Of a stretch of 64,000 nucleotides of DNA, positions 1 to 10,622 are shown piece after piece. The stretch spans positions 167,578 through 231,577 of the forward strand of contig NZ_CADFEB010000001.1 in assembly GCF_902833085.1 (NCBI RefSeq), in the 5' to 3' direction. The translations under genes and the position numbers were made by a program. The stretch comes from Burkholderia ubonensis (lineage in GTDB: Bacteria > Pseudomonadota > Gammaproteobacteria > Burkholderiales > Burkholderiaceae). The notes beneath the pieces are model-generated. The model saw only the letters and a list, made by a program, of their open reading frames with translations, made no database searches and was not told where the DNA came from. The first letter of the stretch is position 1. Each line of letters starts with the position of its first letter.

Positions 1-2
1 GC

Positions 3-722
3 CCCGTGCTGATGGTGCGCCACCTCGCGCAGCGCGGCACCCGGATGGCGGATGCCGCCGCGGCGATCACCGTCAGCACGACGATGCAGGCGCTTGCACA
101 AATGGCGTTCGCGCTGCTCGGCATCGCCGCGTTCAGCATGGTCGCGACGCACGAATCGGCCGCGCACCTGCGCACGCCGGCGCTGATCGCGACCGGCGTG
201 CTCGGCGGCTGCGCGCTGCTGTTCTATGCCGCGCAGCGGCGCGGGCTGTTCGGCCGCGGCCTGCGCGTCGCGTCGAAGCTGCTCGGCCCGCGCGACTGGT
301 CGTCGCTCGCAACTCGCGCGGACGCGATCGACGCGGCGGTCGGCACGCTGTACGGCGAGCGCCGCAAGGTGGCGTCGACTTTCGCGCTGAGTCTCGTCGG
401 CTGGATCGTCGGCACCGCGGAAGTGTGGCTCGCGCTGCATTTCCTCGGGCATCCGGTGAGCTGGCTCGACGCGCTGCTGCTCGAAAGCGTCGGCCAGGCG
501 ATCCGCGGCGCCGCCTTCGCGATTCCCGGCTCGCTCGGCGCGCAGGAAGGCGGCTACCTGCTGCTCGCGCCGCTCGTCGGCCTGCCGCCCGACGCGGCGC
601 TCGCGCTGTCGCTCGCGAAGCGCGCGCGCGAACTCGCGCTCGGGCTGCCCGGCCTGCTCTATCTGCATTTCAGTGAAAGAAACTGGCAGCGGCGCCGTGC
701 GCCGCAGCCCCTCGCCGACTGA
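3..722 (+). CDS. HpnL / LPG-synthase-type membrane protein, 5' end outside window
   Basis: The reading frame is open from the left edge, so only the C-terminal 239 or so residues are visible. They form several hydrophobic segments and carry the motif of the lysylphosphatidylglycerol-synthase transmembrane / HpnL family: a Glu in the [12 protein letters not shown] stretch followed by [10 protein letters not shown]. The family comprises inner-membrane proteins thought to move or bind lipids. The next gene begins 42 bases downstream on the same strand, so this is probably part of the phosphonate operon, which suggests handling of a phosphonate-bearing lipid or lipid-linked glycan. That role is an inference; the family assignment is fairly secure. 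Confidence 0.75.
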   Translation, partial: PVLMVRHLAQRGTRMADAAAAITVSTTMQALAQMAFALLGIAAFSMVATHESAAHLRTPALIATGVLGGCALLFYAAQRRGLFGRGLRVASKLLGPRDWSSLATRADAIDAAVGTLYGERRKVASTFALSLVGWIVGTAEVWLALHFLGHPVSWLDALLLESVGQAIRGAAFAIPGSLGAQEGGYLLLAPLVGLPPDAALALSLAKRARELALGLPGLLYLHFSERNWQRRRAPQPLAD

Positions 723-764
723 TCGGTCAAGCATCGATCGGTCGATTTTTTGGTTGGAGAACAC

Positions 765-1532
765 ATGCGAGCCATCATTCTTGCGGCAGGCCTCGGCTTG
801 CGCCTGCAGCAACCTCCCGAAGCGCAATTCCCGAAGTGTCTGCTGCGCTTCGACGACGCCTCGCTGCTCGAACGCCACCTGCGCGTGCTCGACGCGGCCG
901 GCGTCGACGAGATCGTGCTGGCGCTGGGCTTCCAGTCCGGCAAGGTCGAGGAAGAACTGAAGCGCCTCGGCCGCCGCGCGGAAATCGTGCTGAACGAGCG
1001 CTACGATCTCGGCAGCGTGCTGACCGTGCATACCGTTGCCGACGCGATGACGCGCGGCGGCGACGTGCTGCTGATGGACGCCGACGTGCTGTACGACGAA
1101 AGCATCCTGCACGCGCTCGTGGCCAACCCCGACCAGCCGGTCGATCGCCTGCTGATCGACCGCGACTTCGAAGCGGGCGACGAGCCCGTCAAGCTGTGCC
1201 TGAAGAACGGCGTGCCCATCGAGCTGCGCAAGCAGCTCGCGGTCGACCTCGACTACGACACGATCGGCGAATCGGTCGGCTTCTTCCGCTTCACCGAACA
1301 CACCGCGCGCCGCCTCGCGGCGATCGTCGCCGGCTACGTCGACAGCGGCCGCGCGAACATGCCGCACGAGGAAGCCGTGCGCGACCTGCTGCTCGAAGGC
1401 GGCCATTCGTTCGACGTCGCCGACGTGACGGGCGCGCCGTGGATCGAGATCGACTTCCCGAACGATGTCGCGCGCGCCACGCAGGACATCCTCCCCCTGA
1501 TTCAACGCACCACCGCCGGAGCTGCACGATGA
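765..1532 (+). CDS. Sugar/phosphocholine-type nucleotidyltransferase of the phosphonate operon
   Basis: A 255-residue soluble protein that opens with the nucleotidyltransferase signature [12 protein letters not shown], followed by a PKCLL lysine motif and an LMDADVLYD acidic metal-binding motif. It resembles CTP:phosphocholine cytidylyltransferases (LicC type). The start at 765 is chosen because GGAG lies 7 bases ahead and the signature then begins at residue 3; a TTG at 750 in the same frame is less likely. Its stop overlaps the start of the PEP mutase gene by 4 bases. It probably activates 2-aminoethylphosphonate or a related phosphonate with CTP. A second such domain sits in the next gene, so which one does this is open. 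Confidence 0.8.
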   Translation: MRAIILAAGLGLRLQQPPEAQFPKCLLRFDDASLLERHLRVLDAAGVDEIVLALGFQSGKVEEELKRLGRRAEIVLNERYDLGSVLTVHTVADAMTRGGDVLLMDADVLYDESILHALVANPDQPVDRLLIDRDFEAGDEPVKLCLKNGVPIELRKQLAVDLDYDTIGESVGFFRFTEHTARRLAAIVAGYVDSGRANMPHEEAVRDLLLEGGHSFDVADVTGAPWIEIDFPNDVARATQDILPLIQRTTAGAAR

Positions 1533-3217
1533 ACGCACGCGAACCCAACTTCACCGAATCGCGCAGCGCGCGCCTGCGCCGCATGCTCGTCAGCAGCGAC
1601 CTCGAATTCCTGATGGAAGCGCACAACGGCCTGTCCGCGCGGATCGTCCGCGAGGCGGGCTTCAAGGGGATCTGGGCGTCCGGCCTCGCGATCTCCGCGC
1701 AGTTCGGCGTGCGCGACAACAACGAGGCGAGCTGGACCCAGGTCGTCGACGTGCTCGAGTTCATGGCCGACGCGAGCGACCTGCCGATCCTGCTCGACGG
1801 CGACACCGGCTACGGCAACTTCAACAACGTGCGCCGCCTCGTGAAGAAGCTCGAGCAGCGCGGCATCGCCGGCGTGTGCATCGAGGACAAGCAGTTCCCG
1901 AAAACGAACAGCTTCATCGACGGCGAACGCCAGCCGCTCGCCGAGATCGACGAGTTCTGCGGCAAGATCAAGGCCGGCAAGGATTCGCAGAGCGACCCGG
2001 ACTTCTCGATCGTCGCGCGCGTCGAAGCGCTGATCGCCGGCTGGGGGATGGACGAGGCGCTGCGCCGCGCGAACGCGTATGCGGAAGCCGGCGCGGACGC
2101 GATCCTGATCCACAGCAAGCTGTCGCGCCCGGACGAGATCCTGCAGTTCGCGCGCGAATGGAGCGGCAAGGCGCCGCTCGTGATCGTGCCGACCAAGTAC
2201 TACAGCACGCCGACCGACGTGTTCCGCCAGGCCGGCATCAGCACCGTGATCTGGGCGAACCACCTGATCCGCGCATCGGCGTCCGCGATGCAGGCCGTCG
2301 CGCGCGAAATCCACGAGAACGAAACGCTGATCAACGTCGAAGACCGCGTCGCGTCGGTCAACGAGATCTTCCGCCTGCAGGACGCCGACGAGTATTCGGC
2401 GGCCGAGCGCATCTACCTGTCGTCGTCGTCGCGCGCGTCGAACGCCGCGATCGTGCTCGCCGCGAGCCGCGGCAAGGGGCTGGAAGCCGTCACCGAGGAC
2501 AAGCCGAAGGTGATGCTGCCGGTCGCCGGCAAGCCGCTGTTGCGCTGGCTCGTCGACGGCTTCAAGAAGCACGGCGTGAACGACATCACCGTGGTCGGCG
2601 GCTACCGCGCCGACGCGATCGACACGTCGGGCATCAAGCTCGTCGTCAACGAGCGCCATGCGCAGACGGGCGAGCTCGCGTCGCTCGCGTGCGCGGCCGA
2701 GCGCCTGACCGGCGACACCGTGATCTCGTACGGCGACCTGCTGTTCCGCAGCTACATCCTGCGCGACCTCGCGGAAAGCGAGGCGGAATTCAGCGTCGTC
2801 GTCGATTCGTCGCTGACGCAGCCGACGAACCAGAGCGTGCGCGACTTCGCGCTCTGCTCCGCTGCCGACGACCGCGGCCTGTTCGGCCAGAAGACCTATC
2901 TGCAGCGCGTGTCGAGCGATGTCGCCGAAGGCACGCCGCACGGCCGCTGGATCGGCCTGCTGAACGTGCGCGGCGCGGGCGTCGACCGTCTGAAGGCGAT
3001 GCTCGCGACGCTGCAGGCGCGTCCTGATTTCGACACGCTCGACATCCCGTCGCTGCTCAACGAACTGATCGCCGCCGGCGAGAAGATCGAGGTGCAGTAC
3101 GTGCACGGCCATTGGCGCGGCGTCAACGATCTCGAAGACTTCCGCCGCGCGGGCGACTTCGCGCACGGCCAGACGCCGCTGTCCGAACCGGGCGCCGGCA
3201 ACGGAGGCGCGCAATGA
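1529..3217 (+). CDS. aepX: Phosphoenolpyruvate mutase fused to a C-terminal nucleotidyltransferase
   Basis: PEP mutase rearranges phosphoenolpyruvate to phosphonopyruvate and forms the C-P bond, the entry step of phosphonate synthesis. The 562-residue product has the mutase in residues 1 to about 295, with [10 protein letters not shown] near 88-97 and the diagnostic [11 protein letters not shown] at 119-129. This is the EDK-x4-NS signature that separates mutases from related lyases. From about residue 305 a second domain begins with [11 protein letters not shown] and [14 protein letters not shown], a nucleotidyltransferase fold. Family mutases alone are about 300 residues, so this is a true fusion. 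It overlaps both neighbours by 4 bases, so translation is coupled. The fused domain probably makes a CMP-phosphonate; substrate is not visible from sequence. Confidence 0.92.
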   Translation: MNAREPNFTESRSARLRRMLVSSDLEFLMEAHNGLSARIVREAGFKGIWASGLAISAQFGVRDNNEASWTQVVDVLEFMADASDLPILLDGDTGYGNFNNVRRLVKKLEQRGIAGVCIEDKQFPKTNSFIDGERQPLAEIDEFCGKIKAGKDSQSDPDFSIVARVEALIAGWGMDEALRRANAYAEAGADAILIHSKLSRPDEILQFAREWSGKAPLVIVPTKYYSTPTDVFRQAGISTVIWANHLIRASASAMQAVAREIHENETLINVEDRVASVNEIFRLQDADEYSAAERIYLSSSSRASNAAIVLAASRGKGLEAVTEDKPKVMLPVAGKPLLRWLVDGFKKHGVNDITVVGGYRADAIDTSGIKLVVNERHAQTGELASLACAAERLTGDTVISYGDLLFRSYILRDLAESEAEFSVVVDSSLTQPTNQSVRDFALCSAADDRGLFGQKTYLQRVSSDVAEGTPHGRWIGLLNVRGAGVDRLKAMLATLQARPDFDTLDIPSLLNELIAAGEKIEVQYVHGHWRGVNDLEDFRRAGDFAHGQTPLSEPGAGNGGAQ

Positions 3218-4401
3218 TCGAAGCGGCCCAGTTCGTCGAGGCCGCCCGCGCGCGCGGCTTCGACTGGTACGCGGGCGTGCCCTGCTCGTACCTGACGCCG
3301 TTCATCAACTACGTGCTGCAGGACCCGACGCTGCACTACGTGTCGGCCGCGAACGAAGGCGATGCGGTCGCGCTGATCGCTGGCGCGACGCTCGGCGGCA
3401 AGCGCGGGATCGCGATGATGCAGAACTCGGGGCTCGGCAATGCGGTGAGCCCGCTCACGTCGCTCACGTGGACGTTCCGCCTGCCGCAGCTGCTGATCGT
3501 CACGTGGCGCGGCCAGCCGGGCGTGCCCGACGAGCCGCAGCACGCGCTGATGGGGCCGATCACGCCCGCGATGCTCGATACGATGGAGATCCCTTGGGAG
3601 ACCTTCCCGACCGATCCCGACGCGGTCGGCCCGGCGCTCGACCGTGCGATCGCGCACATGGACGCGACGGGCCGCCCGTACGCGCTCGTGATGCAGAAAG
3701 GCAGCGTCGCGCCGTATGAGCTGAAGGCCAATCCGGCGGCGACGCCGCGCGCGCACGTTGCCGCGCAATCGTCGTCGCGCGCCGCGTCGGCCGACGCATG
3801 GCCGACCCGCCACGACGCGCTGCAGCGTGTGGTCGCGCACACGCCGGTCGATTCGACCGTCGTGCTCGCATCCACCGGCTTCTGCGGCCGCGAGCTGTAC
3901 GCGCTCGACGATCGCCCGAACCAGCTGTACATGGTCGGCTCGATGGGCTGCGTGACGCCGCTCGCGCTGGGCCTCGCGCTCGCGCGGCCCGACCTGAAGG
4001 TCGTCGCGGTCGACGGCGACGGCGCCGCGCTGATGCGCATGGGCGCGTTCGCGACGCTCGGCGCCTACGGCCCTTCCAACCTCACGCACGTACTGCTCGA
4101 CAACGGCGCGCACGAATCGACGGGCGGCCAGGCCACCGTGTCGCAGCACGTGTCGTTCGCCGGCGTCGGCGCCGCGTGCGGCTACGCGTCGGCGGTCGAA
4201 GGCGACACGCTCGACGTGCTCGACGCTGCCCTCTCCCGCTCGTCGCGCGCGGACGGCGCGCAATTCGTGCGCATCGCGATCCGCACCGGCGTGCCCGACG
4301 GCCTGCCGCGCCCGACCGTCACGCCGGTCGAGGTCAAGACCCGCCTGATGCGGCACATCGGCGCCGCGCAGACCGAAGCCCAAGCCGAAGGAGCCCAATG
4401 A
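3214..4401 (+). CDS. ppd: Phosphonopyruvate decarboxylase
   Basis: This thiamine-diphosphate enzyme decarboxylates phosphonopyruvate to phosphonoacetaldehyde and so pulls the unfavourable mutase reaction forward. The product is 395 residues, normal for a single-chain decarboxylase of this family. The N-terminal half carries [14 protein letters not shown] with the cofactor-activating Glu. The C-terminal half has the ThDP motif, [12 protein letters not shown] running to an Asn about 27 residues later in LLDNGAHES. The start codon at 3214 overlaps the upstream stop (ATGA), and its own stop overlaps the transaminase gene in the same way. It belongs with aepX and phnW in one operon. Identification is firm from motifs and context. 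Confidence 0.93.
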   Translation: MIEAAQFVEAARARGFDWYAGVPCSYLTPFINYVLQDPTLHYVSAANEGDAVALIAGATLGGKRGIAMMQNSGLGNAVSPLTSLTWTFRLPQLLIVTWRGQPGVPDEPQHALMGPITPAMLDTMEIPWETFPTDPDAVGPALDRAIAHMDATGRPYALVMQKGSVAPYELKANPAATPRAHVAAQSSSRAASADAWPTRHDALQRVVAHTPVDSTVVLASTGFCGRELYALDDRPNQLYMVGSMGCVTPLALGLALARPDLKVVAVDGDGAALMRMGAFATLGAYGPSNLTHVLLDNGAHESTGGQATVSQHVSFAGVGAACGYASAVEGDTLDVLDAALSRSSRADGAQFVRIAIRTGVPDGLPRPTVTPVEVKTRLMRHIGAAQTEAQAEGAQ

Positions 4402-5465
4402 TGCTGTTGCTGAATCCCGGCCCGGTCACGCTGTCCGAACGCGTGCGCCGCAGCCTGCTGCAACCCGACCTGTGCCATCGCGAAAGCGAGTTCTTCGACC
4501 TGCAGGACGAGGCGCGCGCGCGGCTCGTCGCCGCGTACGAGCTCGACCCGGCCGAATGGGCCGCCGTGCTGATGACGGGCTCGGGCACCGCCGCCGTCGA
4601 AAGCATGATCGCGGCGCTCGTGCCGCAGGGCGGCAAGCTGCTCGTGATCGAGAACGGCGTGTACGGCGAGCGAATCGCGCAGATCGCGACGCAGTATGCG
4701 ATTCCGCATGAAGTGCTCAAGCACGAGTGGATGCAGGCGCCCGACCTCGCGCAGATCGCCGCGCGGCTCGACGCGGGCGGCTTCTCGCACGTCGCCGTGA
4801 TCCATCACGAAACGACGACCGGCCGCCTGAACGATCTCGGCGCGATCGCCGACGTGTGCCGCGCGCGCGGCGTGAAGCTGCTCGTCGACGGCGTCAGCAG
4901 CTTCGGCGCGGAAGCGATCGATTTTGCCGGCGGCGACATCGACGCGGTTGCCGCGACCGCGAACAAGTGCCTGCACGGCGTGCCGGGCGCGGCGTTCGTG
5001 ATCGTGCGCCGCAGCGCGCTCGCGCAGGCCGCGAGCCGCACGTACTACCTCGACCTCGGCCGCCTCGCGAAGCTGCAGGACCAGCGCAACACGCCGTTCA
5101 CGCCGTCGGTGCACGCGTACTATGCGCTCGTCGAGGCGCTGCGCGAATTCGACGAAGCCGGCGGCTGGCGTGCACGCCACGCACGCTACAAGGCGCTCGC
5201 CGACCAGGCGCAGGCGGGCCTGGCCGCGCGCGGGATGCCGCTCGTGCTGCCGGAGGGCGCGTCGTCGGTCGTGCTGCGCGCGTACCGTCTGCCGCAGGGC
5301 GTGACGTACGAGCAGCTGCACGACGGGCTGAAGGCGCGCGGCTTCGTGATCTACGCGGGGCAAGGCGGGCTGTCGAAGGAACTGTTCCGCATCTCGACGA
5401 TGGGCGCGATCGAAGCGGCCGATGTCGAGCGGTTGCTGGATGGGTTCAGTGCGTTGACGCGCTGA
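4398..5465 (+). CDS. phnW: 2-aminoethylphosphonate:pyruvate transaminase
   Basis: A 355-residue PLP-dependent class-V aminotransferase that opens with LLNPGPVTLSERVR, typical of PhnW. The PLP lysine is in AATANKCLHGVPG, preceded by the cofactor-binding Asp in LLVDGVSSFG. PhnW interconverts phosphonoacetaldehyde plus alanine with 2-aminoethylphosphonate plus pyruvate. Here it follows the mutase and decarboxylase, so the biosynthetic direction (making AEP) is expected. No phosphonatase (phnX) or C-P lyase genes are next to it, which argues against catabolism. Two adjacent ATG codons (4398 and 4401) are possible starts; 4398 overlaps the upstream stop. A terminator follows about 25 bases after the stop. 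Confidence 0.93.
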   Translation: MMLLLNPGPVTLSERVRRSLLQPDLCHRESEFFDLQDEARARLVAAYELDPAEWAAVLMTGSGTAAVESMIAALVPQGGKLLVIENGVYGERIAQIATQYAIPHEVLKHEWMQAPDLAQIAARLDAGGFSHVAVIHHETTTGRLNDLGAIADVCRARGVKLLVDGVSSFGAEAIDFAGGDIDAVAATANKCLHGVPGAAFVIVRRSALAQAASRTYYLDLGRLAKLQDQRNTPFTPSVHAYYALVEALREFDEAGGWRARHARYKALADQAQAGLAARGMPLVLPEGASSVVLRAYRLPQGVTYEQLHDGLKARGFVIYAGQGGLSKELFRISTMGAIEAADVERLLDGFSALTR

Positions 5466-5489
5466 CGTCCGCGCGCCCTTCGTCGCAAT

Positions 5490-5513
5490 AAGGCCCGCAT
5501 GGGCCTTTTTTCT
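5490..5513 (+). terminator. Rho-independent terminator of the phosphonate operon
   Basis: A perfect 7-base stem (AAGGCCC / GGGCCTT) with a GCAT loop is followed directly by a run of T. It lies 25 bases after the transaminase stop and marks the operon end. Confidence 0.85.
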
Positions 5514-5739
5514 TGCTTCTTTGTGGATTTCCGTGGAGGTCGCTTGCCGACCCATACCGGCCCTTGGATGCGGTGCGAGCTTAACGGCGGCTTCCAACGC
5601 ACAACGGCCGCTAATCAACTAGCGCAACACGGCAAAGTCCGGTTCACACAATGGTCGTTTCGAACTAATATCACATGCGATCCGATTCTCCTTCGCAGTG
5701 GTTGAACTTCCTCGAAAAATTTCTACGAAAGGATAAGTG

Positions 5740-6954
5740 ATGACGGGACATCGTGTACGCCTGCTATTCAATGCGGAAAGCAGTCACGGTGACGAACTGG
5801 CAGATCTTTTTTCGCGCGCCTCCCGGTTTGATTGCATGGTGGCTTTCGCGAATTTGTCCGGTCTTATGCACATCGTCAGCGCACTGGAGGCGGCCCTGTC
5901 CAATGGGATGGAAGCGCGATTCGCAGTCGGTCTCGATTTCTACCAAACTTCCCCTAATTTACTTTACAAGCTACTCTCGCTTGAAAAGACGAAACGGTTA
6001 CAACTCTTTATCAGCGTGTCCCGCTATACCTTTCACCCTAAGGTATACGCCTTTGCCTTCGACTCGGGATGCACCATAGTCACCGGCTCTGCCAATCTCA
6101 CGTCGGGTGGCTTTGCAGGCAACTACGAGGCATCAACAGTCGTAGAGGATCCCAGTGGCCAGTTGATGAGCACGCTGAGCCAGTACTTCGACGGGCTAAT
6201 CGAAGAAAATGAACTGATCCCCGCAAACAAGAAACTGATCGACGATTATGCGCAGAGACATACTTTGTATCACGCACATCACTTCGTGGCAAACAAGCGC
6301 TTTAGCCGCGCGATCAATGACGCAGGCGCTGAGATGCTCACGCTGAGAGAAATCCTTGCCGAAATGAAAACTGACATGTCCGAGTCAGGCTTTGCTTCCC
6401 AGATTCAAGTGCGGCGCGCGTGTCGAGAAGGAGCCCGTAAAATCATTCAGGATCTTGCGACGGGCCGGCGCCTCGGACCGGAAGACTTTGTGCTTCGATA
6501 TGAAGATCTAATCAGCCACTTCCATTCCGGCGGGCTACATCGAGGCAAAAATGTTATCGCAAAGAGCCCCGGTTCATTTCTTGATGGATTAGCCAGCATC
6601 ACCAAAAGCATTCCAGATGAGCCGTCGGATGCCTATCGCTTGTTGCATGAGCATTTCCTAGATGTCGACCGTGCGGGCGTGAATGTAATCACGGAAATCC
6701 TTCACGCGATCGACAGCGATAAATTCGCCGTGATGAACCAAAATGCGGTGTCCGGGTTGAGGAAGGCAAAAATCACTGACTTCCCACCGAAGCCAACGAA
6801 AAAAAACGTCAACCCGGACACCTATGCTTCGTTCTGCGAGAAGGCCACGCATGTGCGAAATCAATTGGGTCTCCGCGATTTCACTGAACTGGACGCGCTA
6901 TTTAATTACGCTTACTGGCACCCAATCGAGGAGTTGGACGAGCCCGAAGAATGA
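5740..6954 (+). CDS. Phospholipase-D-type nuclease with a McrB-like C-terminal region (putative defence gene)
   Basis: A 404-residue protein with one PLD catalytic motif: HPK at 99-101 and GSANLTSGGF at 116-125, with a Glu at 130. Single-HKD proteins of this kind usually dimerise to form the active site and include restriction nucleases such as NgoFVII and the DNA-repair/defence PLD group. The C-terminal third (DKFAVMNQNAVSGLRKA and later LGLRDFTELDALFNYAYW) resembles a segment I associate with McrB-type and other restriction proteins; this is from memory. Base composition is clearly lower in GC than both sides, so recent transfer is likely. No methylase or helicase partner is adjacent. The ATG at 5740 has AAAGGA six bases ahead. 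PLD assignment is good; defence role is inferred. Confidence 0.7.
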   Translation: MTGHRVRLLFNAESSHGDELADLFSRASRFDCMVAFANLSGLMHIVSALEAALSNGMEARFAVGLDFYQTSPNLLYKLLSLEKTKRLQLFISVSRYTFHPKVYAFAFDSGCTIVTGSANLTSGGFAGNYEASTVVEDPSGQLMSTLSQYFDGLIEENELIPANKKLIDDYAQRHTLYHAHHFVANKRFSRAINDAGAEMLTLREILAEMKTDMSESGFASQIQVRRACREGARKIIQDLATGRRLGPEDFVLRYEDLISHFHSGGLHRGKNVIAKSPGSFLDGLASITKSIPDEPSDAYRLLHEHFLDVDRAGVNVITEILHAIDSDKFAVMNQNAVSGLRKAKITDFPPKPTKKNVNPDTYASFCEKATHVRNQLGLRDFTELDALFNYAYWHPIEELDEPEE

Positions 6955-7222
6955 TGCGCTCGCGATCGCGACCTCAATCTGCGCCAAACCCTATATGGTA
7001 AGAACGCGAACTCACCGACGCCACTTATCGAGCGATCGACTACAGTACATCCGTACCGATTGGCGATGCGGCCGGCATATTCAGCGCGCAAGTGGCCGAT
7101 AACTTATGCAGAGCCGACACCCAAACGCCGGGCCTGCGATCGCGGTGAAAGTCCCTTCCTGGCCGAACACCGACAGTCTGAGCCGCGTTCCCCCGGTAAT
7201 CTGCGATGAACTTCTTTCAGCC
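6955..7222 (+). other. Intergenic stretch with a possible gene remnant
   Basis: No complete gene was recognised. A frame open from 7002 to a stop at 7146-7148 reads like natural protein (TYRAIDYSTSVPIGDAAGIF) but has no start and follows a stop. It may be the tail of a lost gene at the right border of the low-GC island. Its family is not recognised. Confidence 0.3.
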
Positions 7223-8035
7223 ATGACCACGCTCGTTCGCTTCGCCCCGTTGCTGGCGCTTGCCGCCGCTCCCCTCGCCCATGCCGCCGACGCTCAGCCT
7301 TGCGGCGACGACACGATCGCCGCCGTCGCCCGCTGGGCCGGCATCGCCGACTCGAGCATCGTCGCGCGCGCAACGAACGGGCTCGTCGTCGCGTCGGCCT
7401 GCAAGGTCATGCCGAACGCGCCGGGCACGACGATCGCGGCCGCCGCGTTCGATTCGCTCCCGAAGAGCAAGAATCCGGACGACAGCAACAAGCTGCAGGT
7501 CATCGCGCTTGTCGAGAGCGGCAAGGTGGTGGCGGCCGAGCGCTCGATCATCGAGGAAGACGCCGCCACGGAAGTCGGCCCGGACAGCTATCGCATCGAT
7601 ACCGCGCCTTACCGGCTGTCGCCCGACGATCGCGCGTTCTGCGTCGTCTTCACGAGCAGCGCCCGCGGTGCGAGCTGCCCCGACGCCGACGCCGGACACG
7701 AACTGACCCTGTGGATACGCGAAGGCAACCGCATCCGCCCGGTGTTCGGCACCAACCTCTACGGCTGGGTCAGTGTCGAAGGCACGGCATGCGGCCCCGG
7801 CGTCGGCGACGCGCGCAGTGAATCCGCACACCTGACGATCGCCGTCGAGAAGACCTCGAGCCACGGTTTCGCGGACCTGTCGCTCACGGCCCGCATCACG
7901 AAAACGCAGCGCAAGGACAACGCATACTCGGACACCGGCAAGCGAACCGCACGCACGATCGTCCGCTACGACGGCAAGTCGTACGGGATCGATATGTTCC
8001 GGAACTTCTGGTATCCGCGCTCCGCGATGCAATGA
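7223..8035 (+). CDS. Exported protein of unknown function
   Basis: The likely start at 7223 gives a 270-residue protein with a clear signal peptide (MTTLVRF, then LLALAAAPLAHA, cleavage near residue 21). The frame extends upstream to 7106, but that part lacks a signal peptide and looks non-coding. No known domain is recognised. The C-terminal half (PYRLSPDDRAFCVVF, ELTLWIREGNRIRPVF, TSSHGFADLSL) shares a motif order with the exported protein at 57067-58005, so the two are probably distant relatives of one envelope family. It is convergent with the acyltransferase gene, 37 bases apart. It stands alone without an evident operon. Confidence 0.75.
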   Translation: MTTLVRFAPLLALAAAPLAHAADAQPCGDDTIAAVARWAGIADSSIVARATNGLVVASACKVMPNAPGTTIAAAAFDSLPKSKNPDDSNKLQVIALVESGKVVAAERSIIEEDAATEVGPDSYRIDTAPYRLSPDDRAFCVVFTSSARGASCPDADAGHELTLWIREGNRIRPVFGTNLYGWVSVEGTACGPGVGDARSESAHLTIAVEKTSSHGFADLSLTARITKTQRKDNAYSDTGKRTARTIVRYDGKSYGIDMFRNFWYPRSAMQ

Positions 8036-8072
8036 TGCGGCGACGGGATCGCGCCGCCGTGACTCCGCCCGC

Positions 8073-9224
8073 CTACTCCGCGACCTTGGGCCCGATCGCA
8101 TCGGTCCCCGCCGGCATCCTCAGCCCGCCGTCGCGCGCGCGTTGCGCGCCGCGCGCCGAATAGCGGTCTTTCAGCCGCAGGAACGGCTTTTCGATAAGGA
8201 AGTAGCTGGCTGTGGCCGCCGCGAACGCCTCCAGGATGCCGAGCGGAAACCCATGCGGGATCGGCAGGTTCGGATTGGCGAACGGTTGCTGCCACAGATA
8301 CAGGCTGAATGAAATCGTGCCGATAAACACCATCGGCCTGGTTTGCAACAATCTGGAACACCATAAATCGTTTCGAAAATTGAGCACGACGATCAGAACG
8401 CCGATCAATGCCGCTTCGATCGTCACGCCGTAAGTGATATTCCAGATTCCCCGCAATTCCGATTCGATCACCGGCATCGCGAACAGCACGATGCAGACGA
8501 TCGCGGTGACGATGCGCGACTCGCCGCGCCATGATCCGATCCACGCCTCCAGCCGCTGCCGGTTGAGCGCCACGTAGCAGCCGATCAGGATCGGATCGAT
8601 GCCCGTATGGAACATCATCCGCAGTTGGCCGCGCAGCGCCGGCGCGGCGAAATAGGTGCCCGCGCGGACGAGCGGAACGATCAGGATCAGCGCCGCCAGC
8701 CAGCGCGTGTTGTTGCGCCGCACGGCGAACAGCAGCAGCAGCGGCCAGAACCAGTAGAACTGCTCCTCGAGCGCCAGCGACCAGAAATGGCCGAGATACC
8801 ACGCGCCGTCGGGATGCAGCGCGGTGTCGGCGGTCAGACCGAGCCCGACCGAATAGTTCCACAGGTGCAGCGCGGCAAGCGCCCACTGGCGCGGGCTGAC
8901 GTCGACCCACCCCGCCACCGCCAGGAGCGCGACGACCGCGAGATACGCGTAGCATGCCGGCCAGATCCGCAGCACGCGCCGGACATAGAACGGCGCCAGC
9001 GCGATGCTCCCGGTACGCTTCAGTTCGCCCAGCAGCACGTTGGTGATCAGGAATCCGCTGAGGACGAAGAAGATCAGCACGCCGAGCCGGCCGTCGGCGA
9101 GCAGCCGCAGCGGCGCGAGCCAGCCCGTATAGCCGCCGGGTGTGACGTGCTCCGCGTGCCCGACGACGACCATCGCCACCGCGACGGCGCGCAACCCGGT
9201 AAGCTGCTGGACGCGATGTGTCAT
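8073..9224 (-). CDS. Acyltransferase-3 family membrane protein (OafA/YrhL type)
   Basis: A 383-residue, mostly hydrophobic protein with about ten membrane segments. The family hallmarks are present: LTGLRAVAVAMVVVGHAEH with the catalytic-type His in the first segment, LADGRLGVLIFFVLSGFLIT, and FYVRRVLRIWP. Members transfer acetyl or other acyl groups across the inner membrane onto O-antigen, exopolysaccharide, peptidoglycan or lipid acceptors. There is no SGNH domain at the C-terminus, so this is the minimal form. No glycan genes are adjacent, so the acceptor cannot be guessed. It is divergent from pip across 251 bases. Confidence 0.88.
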   Translation of the reverse strand: MTHRVQQLTGLRAVAVAMVVVGHAEHVTPGGYTGWLAPLRLLADGRLGVLIFFVLSGFLITNVLLGELKRTGSIALAPFYVRRVLRIWPACYAYLAVVALLAVAGWVDVSPRQWALAALHLWNYSVGLGLTADTALHPDGAWYLGHFWSLALEEQFYWFWPLLLLFAVRRNNTRWLAALILIVPLVRAGTYFAAPALRGQLRMMFHTGIDPILIGCYVALNRQRLEAWIGSWRGESRIVTAIVCIVLFAMPVIESELRGIWNITYGVTIEAALIGVLIVVLNFRNDLWCSRLLQTRPMVFIGTISFSLYLWQQPFANPNLPIPHGFPLGILEAFAAATASYFLIEKPFLRLKDRYSARGAQRARDGGLRMPAGTDAIGPKVAE

Positions 9225-10408
<1,184 letters not shown>

Positions 10409-10560
10409 TCAGCCTATAAGCGTCGTCAGGAGGTCGATTCTCGACGTCGAGCGTCTGCATCCGCGGAAGCGTCGGGAATCGACCACGGTTCCCGGCCGTT
10501 GACCTTCGGCGGTTTCGACGCGCGAATCAGCACCAGCGCGATGCAGAACGTCACCGCTCG

Positions 10561-10578
10561 CCGGCATGAACATGCCGG
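10561..10578. repeat. Perfect 18-base palindrome between convergent genes
   Basis: CCGGCATG-AA-CATGCCGG is a perfect inverted repeat in the 214-base gap between pip and the membrane-protein gene. It has no T tract on either side, so it is not a classical terminator. It could aid termination or be a protein site. Small reading frames in this gap look unreal. Confidence 0.5.
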
Positions 10579-10622
10579 GTGCGCGGGATTGGTGATTTGA
10601 AAAGAGACGGCGAGGCGTTTGG

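Noticed and set aside
1502..3214. A 570-residue minus-strand frame opposite aepX
   Set aside because: It mirrors the codon pattern of aepX and shows no domain; the mutase signature is unambiguous on the plus strand.
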